A DNA stretch of 64,000 nucleotides from Chloroflexus aggregans DSM 9485 (GCF_000021945.1 NC_011831.1:2741353-2805352), one strand, 5' to 3'; positions 8,135 to 17,542 are shown, counted from the stretch's first letter. Program-made: numbers and translations. The notes: generated from the sequence alone by a model not told the origin.

Positions 8135-8472
8135 GCCATCAGTGGTATCTGGTTGCTCAAAAATATGCGGAAAGTGTATACTAGTAGCAGAATAGCCTTA
8201 TTCAAGGCTGTCTCAGTAAATGATGATACTTCTAGGGTTTTATATTGTGAACGCTTGATCCCTTGCAGGCATTATGGGTGCTGGCGGGGGAGATTGCTTC
8301 GGGCTGCAAGCACACTGCATTACGGTGTGCCTGCCCACCCTCGCAATGACAGAAGCCAACGCGCGTACTGGGGTTTATCTAACTGCCCTCGCTATAGCAA
8401 AGAATAGTGTGATCTATCTACGGCTCTCCTCGCTCACATTGATGTTCAATGCACCAACATCACGCCGCCACC
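8135..8472. repeat. intergenic stretch with a hairpin repeat
   Basis: No gene is seen. At about 8308-8335 GCAAGCACAC pairs with GTGTGCCTGC (one mismatch) inside a larger GGGAGATTGCTTCGGG ... CCTCGCAATGACAG frame. This layout resembles the short dispersed palindromic repeats common between genes in many bacteria. The rest is AT-richer and without signals I recognise. Confidence 0.4.
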
Positions 8473-9858
8473 TCACAAATACCGGGCCGCCAATTGCTGA
8501 TTATTCGGCTCGGCGCAGCAGTACCACGGTTCGCTGAGGCGGGGGATGGGTGGGGATGGCGGGAGGGTAGCCGGGCGCGGTCCCGGCCCGATCACCTGAT
8601 CGCACAGATCGAGCAGGCGCTGGTAGAAAGCAGTGCGCGACATACCGCCATGGTCGCCGCATTGGGCCAATTCGAGCGCGGCCTGCTGCAACGTATCCAT
8701 GGCCGGGTCGGGGTGACGCCACGGATATACCAAGCCGGCGGGATCGAATGGCCCGACCAGCGCGCGCACGTCGGGCAGTTCGAGCAGGCGCGAGCCGGCG
8801 GGGATGAGCAGGCGCAGGCCGTACTGCACTGGCGCGACGCTTTCGATCAACCCCAATTCGGCGATTCCCAGCAACAGATCGCGATAGATCTGGCGGGTTG
8901 TCCACGGTGTAAACGCGACAAACGTCGCGTTAAGCGCAATATCATTGGCGCGCAGCAGCGCGACGGCGCGGGCGACATCGGCGCGGGTGTGGCGTTTGGC
9001 AAAGCGGGCGAGAATCTCGTCATCGAGCGCTTCGACGGCGCTGACCGCCATGATGCAGCCGGTGGCGCGCAATTCCGGCAGCAGATGAGCGTAGCGCAGA
9101 ATGTGCTCGACTTTGATCGTCACATCGTAGGTCAAGTCAGGGAACTCGGCGTGCATCGCGCGCACGATCGGCAAGACGTGGCCGGGGCCGTTGAGAAAGT
9201 CGGGGTCGCCAAAGGTGATGTGGCGCGCGCCGGCAGCCACTTGGTCACGGATGTCGGCCAGCACCGTTTCGCGCGGCACGACGCGGAAGCGGCCATTGTA
9301 GACCGGCACGACTGGACAATGGCGGCAGAGGTGTTTGCAGCCGCGGGTCGTTTCGGTATAGCCGGCGAGGCGCGTTTCGGCGCCATTGATCAGAGTGGCG
9401 TACCGGTTGAGGGGCGGCAAGCCGCTGCGATCGGGCGGAACCAGATCGAGCCGGTTGAGCGCGATAGCGTCAACGGCGGGTGGACGTTCGCCGGCGGCTA
9501 GGCGTTGCCAGATCGTGGTGAGCAGTTCTTCGACTTCGCCGCCGAGGCAGCAATCGGCGCCGGCGGTGCGCAGCATCGCGGCGTTGAGCGGCGCGTAGAG
9601 ACCGTAGCAGACGATAAAGGCATTGGGGGCGGCAGCGCGTAGGCGCGGTAACAGTTCGAGCGCCAGGCGAGTGGCGGTGTGCATGGGCACTGAGATAGCA
9701 ATCAACCCGGCTTCAGCCGCCATTGCCGCGGTCAATGGCGACACACTGGTATCAACGCAGGTCACGGCAGCACTGGCCCGCCGTAACCATGCCGCGGGCG
9801 AGGCGAGACTCAACGGTTGGTGACCAAGTTCGTAGGTGGAGATGAGCAAGACGTTCAT
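8473..9858 (-). CDS. CCAEP-tail radical SAM protein (B12-binding type)
   Basis: A 461-residue protein. Residues 1-125 look like a cobalamin-binding Rossmann domain without a clear Asp-x-His-x-x-Gly ligand. Cys174-x3-Cys178-x2-Cys181 is the radical SAM [4Fe-4S] motif, followed by a TIM-barrel region with Gly-Asp-Pro-Asp-Phe (SAM contact) near residue 216. The last 15 residues carry Trp-Tyr-Cys-Cys-Ala-Glu-Pro, the hallmark tail of the CUAEP/CCAEP-tail radical SAM (seleno)protein family, in which the first Cys (447) is selenocysteine in some members. The reaction of that family is not known to me. The start at 9858 is used because conserved sequence begins there. No obvious partner gene adjoins. 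Confidence 0.8.
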   Translation of the reverse strand: MNVLLISTYELGHQPLSLASPAAWLRRASAAVTCVDTSVSPLTAAMAAEAGLIAISVPMHTATRLALELLPRLRAAAPNAFIVCYGLYAPLNAAMLRTAGADCCLGGEVEELLTTIWQRLAAGERPPAVDAIALNRLDLVPPDRSGLPPLNRYATLINGAETRLAGYTETTRGCKHLCRHCPVVPVYNGRFRVVPRETVLADIRDQVAAGARHITFGDPDFLNGPGHVLPIVRAMHAEFPDLTYDVTIKVEHILRYAHLLPELRATGCIMAVSAVEALDDEILARFAKRHTRADVARAVALLRANDIALNATFVAFTPWTTRQIYRDLLLGIAELGLIESVAPVQYGLRLLIPAGSRLLELPDVRALVGPFDPAGLVYPWRHPDPAMDTLQQAALELAQCGDHGGMSRTAFYQRLLDLCDQVIGPGPRPATLPPSPPIPRLSEPWYCCAEPNNQQLAARYL

Positions 9859-9949
9859 AGCATCTATTGTACCGCAAGACGGTGTTTGTGTTGCAGGGTG
9901 AATCATGGGGGCACACCGCGGGGGCGTGCGGGCGTACTGCTGTCTGTCT

Positions 9950-10876
9950 CTACTGTTGTTGCGATTCAGCTTGGACAGAGGCGGTAGTGATTTGTGGTAA
10001 CACTTCGGTTTCGTCCATATGGACGGCGGTTGGCACCACCTTCACCCCGACTTCGAGCTGGCTGGTCGCTTGGCCGCGGTAGATGCCGCGAGTCGGCGGC
10101 ACGTCGGCGTAGTCGCGGCCAACCGCCACCCGGATATGGCGTTCGCCGGCGATGAGATCGTTGGTCGGGTCGAAGCCAACCCATCCTACTTGCGGCAAAT
10201 ACGCCTCCACCCACGCATGGGTCGCGTCTTCTTCCGAACGGTCGTGGTCTTCGGTGCGGTGAAAGAGGTAGCCGCTGACGTACCGACATGGAATCCCGAT
10301 CCGCCGCACGAGTGCAATCATAATGTGGGCGAAGTCTTGGCACACCCCCTTGCGTGCCAGCAGCGCCTCGTCGATCGGCGAATCGACGCGAGTCATTTGT
10401 GGCGCGTAAGCAAAGGTTTGGGCAATGCTGTGAGTCAGTTCGCGGAGGAGGGTGAGCGGATCGGATCGGCGTTCAGCGCCAATTTCACGCGCCAGATCGA
10501 GCAAGGCCGGCGTGGTTTGGATGAAGTGACTGGGCATCAAGAAATCCCAGAACTCGTCATTGGTAGATAGCTGATCGAGCGCCAGCCATGCGGTGCTATC
10601 GAGCCGGTCGGGTAGCGGCGGCGGCGGTGTGAGTTGGACGATGGATTCGGCGATGATCAGCAATTGCCGGTGAGCCACCGCAACATCGAAGTGGTAGACT
10701 TCGTTGCCGAGCCAATCGTGGTAGTGATTAATGCGCGCGAACGGGGCGGTGGTGAGGCGAAACTCGATCAGGCGCTGCGTTCCCTCATTGCGGGGACACA
10801 TCCGCACTTCGGTCTGGCTTTCGGTGACCGGCGCGCTATAGCGAAAGCGTGTCTTATGCAGGATCGAATAGTACAT
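9950..10876 (-). CDS. transglutaminase-like cysteine protease family protein
   Basis: A 308-residue protein with an N-terminal beta-rich domain (about 1-140) and a transglutaminase-like core. The catalytic triad is visible: Gly-Val-Cys-Gln-Asp-Phe-Ala-His (Cys near 178), Thr-His-Ala-Trp-Val-Glu-Ala-Tyr (His near 219) and Gly-Phe-Asp-Pro-Thr-Asn (Asp near 234). No signal peptide, so it is cytoplasmic. It is the third gene of an operon with an alpha-E protein and a circularly permuted ATP-grasp protein, a set found together in many bacteria and suspected of forming and cleaving an isopeptide- or peptide-like product. The exact substrate is not established. Confidence 0.85.
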   Translation of the reverse strand: MYYSILHKTRFRYSAPVTESQTEVRMCPRNEGTQRLIEFRLTTAPFARINHYHDWLGNEVYHFDVAVAHRQLLIIAESIVQLTPPPPLPDRLDSTAWLALDQLSTNDEFWDFLMPSHFIQTTPALLDLAREIGAERRSDPLTLLRELTHSIAQTFAYAPQMTRVDSPIDEALLARKGVCQDFAHIMIALVRRIGIPCRYVSGYLFHRTEDHDRSEEDATHAWVEAYLPQVGWVGFDPTNDLIAGERHIRVAVGRDYADVPPTRGIYRGQATSQLEVGVKVVPTAVHMDETEVLPQITTASVQAESQQQ

Positions 10877-10909
10877 AGCGTGACGCTGGCTCAGTGCTCC
10901 AACAGTGCG

Positions 10910-11863
10910 CTATCTAAGTAGCGCCTGCTCGATCGGATAGGTAATATACGCTTGATAGATCGCTTCGTGAATGGTGGTGCATTGCTGCCGGATCTGCCGC
11001 AAGAACAGCGGCAAATCGCCAGCGATAATCTCATCGACCTGACCATAGTCAAGTTGAGCGCGCAACCGGCCCGCCAGCCGCTCGGCTCTGCCAGCGTGGC
11101 GACCGCCAGCAAGTTGCGAGATCTGTTCGAGACTATCTTGTAGTTGGTCGGCGGCAAACCGGATCGAGCGCGGGCTTTCGGCGTTCAACAAGAGAAATTC
11201 AGCGATCTGGGCCGGTTGCATATCGGCAGTGTAGACTTTGCAATACGCCTCGAAGGCGGTGCAACTCTTGAGTAGCACCACCCAATCAATTGAGTCGATA
11301 GCGCCTTCGTCGCCGTTGAGGTAGGGATGAAAGAAGACTTCGAGCAGCAGGGCGGTGGCCCAGATCCGTTCGAGATACCGCCCGACCTGAATGAAGCGCC
11401 AACCCTCGCCGTGGTTCATCGTGGCATCGGTAATACCTTGGATCAGGTGCAACCGCTCTTTGACCATCTGATAAAACTCGACCGGCTCGTCGTGCCAGAT
11501 CTGCTCGATGGTTGTGGCGCGCATACGCAGGTAGAGCTGGTTAATATGCTCCCACATCTCCGAGCTAATCTGCTCGCGCACTTGGCGGGCATTTTCGCGC
11601 GCCAACGTAATGCACGATGCGAGAGAAGCGGGGTTAGCGGCGTCGGTGGTGAGCAGGCGGGTGATAGCCTGCGGATCGTCGAGACCGGCCTCCGGCGGTT
11701 CGACGTGTAGCGCGGCGAGCAGCCGGCCCCAGCGCGGTGCGATCGCCTGCGGAGTTTGGTCAAGGATCTGGGTGAGACCGACCCCGATCAGGCGCGCCGT
11801 ATGCTCGGTGCGCTCAAGGTAACGGCTCATCCAGTAGAGACTATCAGCAACTCGTGAGAGCAT
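10910..11863 (-). CDS. alpha-E domain protein
   Basis: About 317 residues, almost wholly alpha-helical. It opens with Met-Leu-Ser-Arg-Val-Ala-Asp-Ser-Leu-Tyr-Trp-Met-Ser-Arg-Tyr-Leu-Glu-Arg, the signature of the alpha-E family, with Glu and Arg residues repeated in later helices. The start at 11863 is taken because this signature begins there; the upstream in-frame extension is not conserved-looking. It lies 22 bases after the permuted ATP-grasp gene and 33 bases before the transglutaminase gene. The biochemical role is unknown; constant co-occurrence suggests a complex or shared pathway. Confidence 0.85.
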   Translation of the reverse strand: MLSRVADSLYWMSRYLERTEHTARLIGVGLTQILDQTPQAIAPRWGRLLAALHVEPPEAGLDDPQAITRLLTTDAANPASLASCITLARENARQVREQISSEMWEHINQLYLRMRATTIEQIWHDEPVEFYQMVKERLHLIQGITDATMNHGEGWRFIQVGRYLERIWATALLLEVFFHPYLNGDEGAIDSIDWVVLLKSCTAFEAYCKVYTADMQPAQIAEFLLLNAESPRSIRFAADQLQDSLEQISQLAGGRHAGRAERLAGRLRAQLDYGQVDEIIAGDLPLFLRQIRQQCTTIHEAIYQAYITYPIEQALLR

Positions 11864-11885
11864 AGGGTGATCCTGCTGGATAGTA

Positions 11886-13373
11886 TCAATACAACACCCA
11901 CGTATCCTTACTGCCGCCGCCTTGCGATGAATTGACCACCAGCGAGCCACGCCGGAGGGCGACGCGGGTCAACCCGCCGGGCACAATCGTGGTGGCCTCG
12001 CCGTCAAAGAGGATGAACGGGCGCAGATCGACGTGGCGCGGTTCGATGACGCCATCGATAAAACACGGCGCGCACGAGAGTTGCAAGGTCGGCTGCGCGA
12101 TATAGTTGCGCGGGTTGGCGCGGATGCGTTCGGCGAATTGGGCTTGTTGCTCGCGCGTGCTGTGTGGGCCGATCAGCATATCGTAGCCGCCCGATTCACC
12201 GACTGCCTTGACGACCAATTCATCCAAGTGTTCGAGCACATACGCTCGTTCGTCTGACCAGTTGCATAGATAGGTCGGCACATTGGGCAAGATCGGTTCC
12301 TCGCCGAGGTAATAGCGAATGATCGCCGGCACATAGGCATAGATTGCCTTATCATCAGCGACGCCGGTGCCAATCGCGTTAGCCAGCACGACGTTGCCGG
12401 CGCGGTAAGCGTTGAGCAAGCCGGGCACGCCGAGCATCGAGTCAGGCCGGAAGACCATCGGGTCGAGAAAATCGTCGTCGATCCGGCGGTAGATCACGTC
12501 AACCCGCCGTAAGCCGCCGGTGGTGCGCATATAGACCACATTATCGTGGGCGATCAGGTCGCGCCCTTCGACCAGCTCGATCCCCATCTGGCGGGCAAGG
12601 AAGGTGTGTTCAAAGTAGGCTGAATTAAAGACGCCGGGGGTGAGCAAAGCAATCGTTGGTTCAGGCCGGTGGTCGGGGGCCAAGGCGCGCAAGGTGGCGA
12701 GCAACGCCTGCCCGTAATGGTCGATCGGGCGTACCCCGTGGGCGCCGAACAGATGTGGAAAGGCGCGTTTCATCACTGCCCGGTTGGTCAGCATATAGCT
12801 GACGCCGCTCGGCACGCGCAGATTATCTTCGAGCACCACAAACTGACCATCGGGCAAACGCACCAGATCGGTGCCCACAATCGCGGTATACACATTGCGC
12901 GGCACGGGCAAGCCGCGCATCTCGCGCCGGTAATGGCGGCAACTGTAGACCAGCTCGCGGGGAATGACGCCATCGCGCAGAATTTGCTGATCGTGGTAAA
13001 TGTCGCGCAAGAAGTGATTGAGCGCGATAATGCGCTGGCTTAAACCGCGCTCAATCTGCTGCCATTCGTCAGCGGTGATGATGCGGGGCAACAGGTCGTA
13101 GGGGAAGACCCGTTCGGTGCCGGATTCGTTGCCATAGACCGTAAACGTGATCCCCTGATTGAGGAAGGTTAGGTCAGCGTAGCGTTGCCGCTGCTGCAAT
13201 TCTTCCCGGCTCAGCGCGCTGAGGCGGCGGGCTAACTCGGCGTAGGCTGGGCGCACGCTGCCGTCTGGCGCAAACATCTCGTCGTAAGCACCGGTTAAGG
13301 TGTACTGTTCAAATGGCGGTTGGCCAACAAGCGGAATGGTGGCGTCGGGCATACTCGTCGCATATATCTTCAA
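11886..13373 (-). CDS. circularly permuted ATP-grasp type 2 protein
   Basis: A 495-residue protein of the permuted ATP-grasp type 2 family. Visible elements include Phe-x-Pro-x-Asp-Gly and Tyr-Gly-Asn-Glu-Ser-Gly-Thr-Glu-Arg near the N terminus, [11 protein letters not shown] (about 180-190), Asp-Val-Ile-Tyr-Arg-Arg-Ile-Asp-Asp (about 293-301), [11 protein letters not shown] (about 328-338) and Lys-Ala-Val-Gly-Glu-Ser-Gly-Gly-Tyr. These form the nucleotide and Mg sites. It leads the operon with the alpha-E and transglutaminase genes and is expected to make an amide bond using ATP. The product is not known. Confidence 0.85.
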   Translation of the reverse strand: MKIYATSMPDATIPLVGQPPFEQYTLTGAYDEMFAPDGSVRPAYAELARRLSALSREELQQRQRYADLTFLNQGITFTVYGNESGTERVFPYDLLPRIITADEWQQIERGLSQRIIALNHFLRDIYHDQQILRDGVIPRELVYSCRHYRREMRGLPVPRNVYTAIVGTDLVRLPDGQFVVLEDNLRVPSGVSYMLTNRAVMKRAFPHLFGAHGVRPIDHYGQALLATLRALAPDHRPEPTIALLTPGVFNSAYFEHTFLARQMGIELVEGRDLIAHDNVVYMRTTGGLRRVDVIYRRIDDDFLDPMVFRPDSMLGVPGLLNAYRAGNVVLANAIGTGVADDKAIYAYVPAIIRYYLGEEPILPNVPTYLCNWSDERAYVLEHLDELVVKAVGESGGYDMLIGPHSTREQQAQFAERIRANPRNYIAQPTLQLSCAPCFIDGVIEPRHVDLRPFILFDGEATTIVPGGLTRVALRRGSLVVNSSQGGGSKDTWVLY

Positions 13374-13554
13374 CAGAGTGATTGCGCCCGGCCAGCCGTG
13401 GGCAACGTTGCCCGATCGTCTTCATTTGCCGGCGTGAAATGATACTGACTATGGTAACGCCGATGGCGCTCTTCGTCAACTAGGAATGGGAGGAGGGTGT
13501 CAAAAGCACTTGCAAATCCCTTGCGCATAGCAAGAGGTTTCAAGCCTTATCTGA

Positions 13555-13652
13555 GCGTGATATGGAGTACGACAGTTTGACTGCCGCACTCCATAGTCAT
13601 AGCTTCTTGTTGAACAGGAGACGTGCGGCAGTTTGACAGCCGCACTCCATAC
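13555..13652. repeat. two related palindromic repeats between genes
   Basis: Two copies of a CAGTTTGAC-A/T-GCCGCACTCCATA block lie about 67 bases apart. In the first, ATGGAGT near 13562 pairs with ACTCCAT near 13589; in the second, GTGCGGC pairs with GCCGCAC around CAGTTTGA. Both hairpins sit between the start of the permuted ATP-grasp gene and the end of the desaturase gene. They look like REP-type elements; terminator function for the desaturase is possible but there is no T-run. Confidence 0.55.
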
Positions 13653-13660
13653 TTTGCCAA

Positions 13661-14545
13661 CTAATCGCCCATCACCTCTTGCAACACCGGTGCAATCTGG
13701 CGTTTGTGGAGATCCTCCGGTTTAACGCGGTGCACATTCCACACTAAACCGAGTTTTTCGAGGCCACGGATAATATAAGCCGAAATGTCGATCTGCCACC
13801 AACGCAAACCGTGGAAAGCTGAGCGTGGAAAGGCGTGATGGTTATTGTGCCAACCCTCACCGAATGCGAGTAATCCGACGATAAAATTGTTGCGACTAGC
13901 GTCACGTGTATTGAAGTCACGGCGACCAAACGTATGACAGATCGAGTTAACACTCCACGTGATGTGGTGGGTCAGGAAAATCCGTACCAATCCCCCCCAG
14001 ATCAACCCACTCCAGCCGGCAATAAGGGTTGGGATAATAATACCCAGCGCGGCCCATAGCCACCACGTCTTCGTTACCCACACGATGGTCGGATCCTTCG
14101 TCAGCCATTTGCCGTACATCTCGATATTGTGCTTATGGGTGAAGAGCCAGCCTACATGGGAATGCCATAGGCCTTCGAGCGGGCTATGTGGATCATCTTC
14201 ATCATCGGAGTGGGCATGATGCTGAATATGGGTCGAGGCCCACGATGTCGGATCACCTTCGAGGGCCATACATCCCATAATCAACAAGAGGGCCTTAAGC
14301 GGACGGCTCGTCTCAAAGCTTTTGTGCGTGAGCATGCGGTGAAAACCGATGGTAATGCCTAACCCCGAGATAACGTACAGCGTGAGCATGAGGGTCACAT
14401 CGAGCCAATCAACGTATTGTTGCCAGAGCATGACCATCGCGTAAATGGTGCCCAAAAAAGGGAGGACGACGACCAACAAGACGACAAATTTTTCGAGCGG
14501 TGATTTTTCGAGTTTGGGTTCGGTGCCAGGAACGGTGCGAGCCAT
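13661..14545 (-). CDS. membrane acyl-CoA (stearoyl-type) desaturase
   Basis: A 294-residue integral membrane di-iron enzyme that introduces a double bond, probably delta-9, into fatty acyl chains. All three histidine boxes are present: His-Arg-Met-Leu-Thr-His (about residues 67-72), His-Ile-Gln-His-His (about 104-108) and His-Asn-Asn-His-His (about 237-241). Hydrophobic pairs precede each box as in the family. Length matches bacterial desaturases. AAGGAG sits ahead of the ATG. In a thermophilic phototroph it would adjust membrane fluidity and use oxygen, so it works in oxic growth. Electron donor genes do not adjoin. Confidence 0.9.
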   Translation of the reverse strand: MARTVPGTEPKLEKSPLEKFVVLLVVVLPFLGTIYAMVMLWQQYVDWLDVTLMLTLYVISGLGITIGFHRMLTHKSFETSRPLKALLLIMGCMALEGDPTSWASTHIQHHAHSDDEDDPHSPLEGLWHSHVGWLFTHKHNIEMYGKWLTKDPTIVWVTKTWWLWAALGIIIPTLIAGWSGLIWGGLVRIFLTHHITWSVNSICHTFGRRDFNTRDASRNNFIVGLLAFGEGWHNNHHAFPRSAFHGLRWWQIDISAYIIRGLEKLGLVWNVHRVKPEDLHKRQIAPVLQEVMGD

Positions 14546-14711
14546 AACAAAACACTCCTTAATGTTGGGGTGGTATTGGTGTCGGCTAACAAAATTGTTC
14601 TGCCTATCACAAGAATAAGGGTACAGAGGGAGCGTGCAAAGTAGCCGGTGGCTAATCTTCAGTCACGATATGAGGAGGAGAGAGGATGACGATAGTCATA
14701 GGTCAGGCGAT

Positions 14712-14740
14712 TTGCAATCTTTGTTAACCTATGGTATACT
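14712..14740 (+). promoter_or_regulatory. sigma70-type promoter of the tRNA-Glu/tRNA-Asp operon
   Basis: TTGCAA (14712-14717) and TATACT (14735-14740) are separated by exactly 17 bases and lie 20 bases before the tRNA-Glu 5' end, as expected for a primary tRNA promoter. Confidence 0.75.
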
Positions 14741-14760
14741 TCGAGCGTGTCGATCGGGTT

Positions 14761-14837
14761 GGCCCCATCGTCTAGCGGCCCAGGACGCCACCCTCTCAAG
14801 GTGGAGATCGCGGGTTCGAATCCCGCTGGGGTCACCA
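14761..14837 (+). tRNA. tRNA-Glu (CTC)
   Basis: A full cloverleaf with CCA encoded. The acceptor arms GGCCCCA and TGGGGTC pair, the anticodon stem CCACC/GGTGG closes the loop CTCTCAA giving anticodon CTC, and the T arm reads CGGGTTCGAATCCCG. It reads GAG codons. tRNA-Asp follows two bases later. Confidence 0.95.
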
Positions 14838-14839
14838 AT

Positions 14840-14915
14840 GGGCCCGTCGTCTAGCGGTTAGGATGCCACCCTGTCAAGGTGGAGGTCGCGGGTTCGAATC
14901 CCGTCGGGCCCGCCA
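14840..14915 (+). tRNA. tRNA-Asp (GTC)
   Basis: The acceptor GGGCCCG pairs with CGGGCCC, the anticodon stem CCACC/GGTGG closes the loop CTGTCAA giving anticodon GTC, and the T loop is GGTTCGAAT. CCA is encoded. It shares the promoter and terminator with the upstream tRNA-Glu. Confidence 0.95.
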
Positions 14916-14924
14916 AAAAGGCGG

Positions 14925-14965
14925 AAACAACACCAGCCGGTAATTGCCGTCTGGTGTTGTTTTTA
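14925..14965 (+). terminator. intrinsic terminator of the tRNA operon
   Basis: AAACAACACCAG (14925-14936) pairs with CTGGTGTTGTTT (14951-14962) around a 14-base loop and runs into a T tract, ten bases after the tRNA-Asp CCA. Confidence 0.85.
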
Positions 14966-15013
14966 TGTTAGTGATCGGTTTGCCGCAGAGAGCGCGGAAG
15001 GTAATTCCCTTCT

Positions 15014-15092
15014 CACCCCGTTGCGTCCCTCTGCGGCCTTGGCGGCTTTGCGTTTCACCCCGTTGCGTCCCTCTACGGCCTTGGCGGCTTTG
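15014..15092. repeat. two direct copies of a 37-bp repeat
   Basis: The 37-base unit starting CACCCCGTTGCGTCCCTCT occurs at 15014-15050 and 15056-15092 with one difference (G/A). The unit includes GCGGCCTTGGCGGCTTTG. Similar purine/pyrimidine phrases appear at 22205-22339, so this is probably a dispersed repeat family found at gene ends. Confidence 0.7.
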
Positions 15093-15131
15093 GGGAGTCG
15101 GACAGCCGTCTGGTCTCTCCTGCGCCGCTGT

Positions 15132-16397
15132 TTACTCTCGTTGGAGTGCGGCAATTGCTGCTAACAATTGCGCATCGCCGCTCGCAGCCAACGCTTCGGC
15201 ACTCAGGTTCCGCACTTCCGATGGCCAAAGGATTGGTACGTCGAGCGGCTGTGCCACGACCCGATCCGGTTCGATCCCCTTACCACGAATTTGGCGTCCC
15301 GATGGGGTGCGCCACTCTTGTGTTCCCAGGAGCAATTGGGCGCCGTTACGGAGACGGAACGGTGTCAAGACCGTACCGGTACCTACCGTCTTTTCTCCAA
15401 CCAACACCGCCCGTCCGGCATCTTGTAATGCCCCGGCCAAAATCTCGGCAGCGCTCGCCGACCCGCCATTGATCAGGACGACGAGCGGTATATCTTGGGC
15501 AATCCCTGCCTTGCGCGTCTTAGAGACGTGCTGTGTGCCATCACGGTTACGCTCAATGAGTACCGGTGTCTCGGCGGGCAAGAACTCACCGGCAATCATC
15601 AATAATGTGCTGAGCAATCCACCGGGGTTATTGCGGAGATCGAGGATAATCCCCCTAATACCCGCCGCCTGCGCTTCAGTTAAGGCCTTACGCAACCCAC
15701 TAGCCGCCTGCTCATCGAACGAAGTGATGCGGATCAGGGCGATCTGATCGGGCAACATTGCCCACGTTACACTCTGTGCGGTGATCTTCGCGCGGGTAAT
15801 GGTAAAGCGTAACACTTCGTCGTTCTCCCGCACGACCTCAAGGGTGACCGATGTTCCCGTTGGACCACGGATGCGTGCGACCAACTGTTCAATTGTCCAG
15901 TCCTCAACTGAGGTGCCATCGACTGCTACGATCCGGTCACCGGCACGTAAACCGGAAGTGGCCGCCGGCGATCCCTCAATGAGGTCTAAAACAAGTAACG
16001 CGCCGTTCCGTTGCCCAACGTAAATACCGATACCCTCAAACGAGCCGGTAAGTGACTCTTGCCATTGCGCTGCTTCCGCAGCCGTCAAGAAACGGGTATG
16101 ACCTTCATCACCCAATGTCGCTAGCATGCCATCAATGGCCCCTTCGAGCATGCGGTTAGGCTCGGCGGCCGCAGGATCAACATACTGTTCGCGGGCCAAT
16201 TGCCACACATCCCAAAAGACGGCAAAATCGGTGCAAACCGCAGTGGTTTCGGGGCAAGCGCTGACGGTTTGAGGGCGGTTGAGCCAGATTCCCAACCAGA
16301 CCCCACTACCCATGCCGCCGATGAGGGTGATCAGCAACACCGGCATAATCAACCAGAGCGGGAGTCGAAATTGTAAGAAGCGGATTAGGGCAGGCAT
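15132..16397 (-). CDS. S41-family carboxyl-terminal processing protease
   Basis: A 421-residue periplasmic or membrane-anchored protease. A hydrophobic helix at about residues 12-38 serves as signal anchor. A PDZ domain spans about 110-200 (Gly-Ile-Gly-Ile-Tyr-Val..Gly-Leu-Arg-Ala-Gly-Asp). The S41 core follows, with Leu-Asp-Leu-Arg-Asn-Asn-Pro-Gly-Gly-Leu (about 251-260), the catalytic Ser in Gly-Gly-Ser-Ala-Ser-Ala-Ala-Glu-Ile (about 312) and the catalytic Lys in Val-Gly-Glu-Lys-Thr-Val-Gly-Thr-Gly (about 337). It removes C-terminal tails from exported proteins. In a phototroph the D1-type role is absent; a general quality-control role is likely. The next gene downstream on the same strand would be none, as repeats follow. 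Confidence 0.9.
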   Translation of the reverse strand: MPALIRFLQFRLPLWLIMPVLLITLIGGMGSGVWLGIWLNRPQTVSACPETTAVCTDFAVFWDVWQLAREQYVDPAAAEPNRMLEGAIDGMLATLGDEGHTRFLTAAEAAQWQESLTGSFEGIGIYVGQRNGALLVLDLIEGSPAATSGLRAGDRIVAVDGTSVEDWTIEQLVARIRGPTGTSVTLEVVRENDEVLRFTITRAKITAQSVTWAMLPDQIALIRITSFDEQAASGLRKALTEAQAAGIRGIILDLRNNPGGLLSTLLMIAGEFLPAETPVLIERNRDGTQHVSKTRKAGIAQDIPLVVLINGGSASAAEILAGALQDAGRAVLVGEKTVGTGTVLTPFRLRNGAQLLLGTQEWRTPSGRQIRGKGIEPDRVVAQPLDVPILWPSEVRNLSAEALAASGDAQLLAAIAALQRE

Positions 16398-16449
16398 AGC
16401 ATTATCTACGTCTCCGAACTAGATAGGTGGAAGCCAATCGATTGACTCT

Positions 16450-17517
16450 CTACATCCCCTGCCGAATCTGACGCACCGTTTCACTGTTAAGGCGCTGGAT
16501 CAGCGCCAGGAGGAGCTGCACTGTTTGTTCGATGTCACGGCGGTGAACAATCGCTGATGCTGAATGGATGTAGCGCACCGGTGGACCGATCACAACGGTT
16601 GGTACGCCCTTGCCAAAGATGTGCATCCGGCCACCATCAGTACCACCCCCAGGCATCAGATCGAATTGGAGCGGGATGCCCTCTTCAGCAGCGACATCGA
16701 TCACCAGATGGCGGAGTGTCGCGTGTGCGATCAGTGATCCGTCGATCAAGAGTAAGGCCGGACCTTGTCCCAGACGGCTCATCGCGTCATCGGGGCCAAC
16801 CCCTGGTGTATCGCCGGCGATAGCGGTATCGATGGTAATCCCGATGTCGGGTTGAATCGTATAAGTAGTGGTTGCGGCGCCACGTAAACCAACCTCTTCT
16901 TGCACATTTCCAACCCCGAAGATGATATTAGGGTGGGTGACGCCGACTAATCTGCGTAGGGTTTCGACGACAATCGCACAGCCGACACGGTTATCGATCG
17001 CTTTGGCCATCAGTAAATCGGGATTGCGCATTGGGGTAAGTGGCCCGACCGGCACCACCGGATCACCGGGTCGTACTCCCCACGCAACTACTTCATCACG
17101 CGACGTGGCCCCAATGTCGATGTACATTGTTTTCTTTTCAACCAAGCGGCTGCGTTCGTCGTTGCTCAAAATGTGTGGGGGTTTGGCCCCGATCACGCCG
17201 ATAATAGGACCGTTCCGACCAATCACCTCGACCCGCATGCCCAACAGCACATGATCCCACCAGCCGCCCAGCGGTTGAAACTTGAGAAAGCCATCGTCGG
17301 TGATGCGGGTCACGAGCAGTCCGATCTCGTCAAGATGAGCAGCGAGTGCCACCCGTGGGCCGTCGGGTTTACCCGTGCGATGTGCGATGATGCTACCTAG
17401 ATAATCGATCTCGATCTCGCCGATCGGTTCAAGGTAGCGGCGCATCACCTCTCGTACCGCCCCTTCATAACCGGAGGGGCCGGGTGCAGCAATGAGATCG
17501 CCAAAGAGTTGCAACAT
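16450..17517 (-). CDS. M42-family metallo-aminopeptidase
   Basis: About 355 residues of the M42 glutamyl/leucyl aminopeptidase family. The two-metal site is visible: Ala-Ala-His-Leu-Asp-Glu-Ile-Gly (metal His and Asp), Ala-Ile-Asp-Asn-Arg-Val-Gly (bridging Asp), Gln-Glu-Glu-Val-Gly-Leu-Arg-Gly (catalytic Glu and ligand Glu), Thr-Ile-Asp-Thr-Ala (ligand Asp) and a late Tyr-Ile-His-Ser (ligand His). Such enzymes form large tetrahedral cytoplasmic particles and trim peptides. ATG 17517 is chosen because family similarity begins there and GAAGGAA lies upstream; a start at 17595 would overlap the preceding gene by 53 bases. Confidence 0.85.
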   Translation of the reverse strand: MLQLFGDLIAAPGPSGYEGAVREVMRRYLEPIGEIEIDYLGSIIAHRTGKPDGPRVALAAHLDEIGLLVTRITDDGFLKFQPLGGWWDHVLLGMRVEVIGRNGPIIGVIGAKPPHILSNDERSRLVEKKTMYIDIGATSRDEVVAWGVRPGDPVVPVGPLTPMRNPDLLMAKAIDNRVGCAIVVETLRRLVGVTHPNIIFGVGNVQEEVGLRGAATTTYTIQPDIGITIDTAIAGDTPGVGPDDAMSRLGQGPALLLIDGSLIAHATLRHLVIDVAAEEGIPLQFDLMPGGGTDGGRMHIFGKGVPTVVIGPPVRYIHSASAIVHRRDIEQTVQLLLALIQRLNSETVRQIRQGM

Positions 17518-17542
17518 TGCATCCACAGACAGTTCCTTCTGT

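Noticed and set aside
8449-9501. 350-codon frame opposite the radical SAM gene
   Set aside because: It is antisense to a gene with clear motifs and has biased Asp/Gln/Arg-rich composition typical of a shadow frame.
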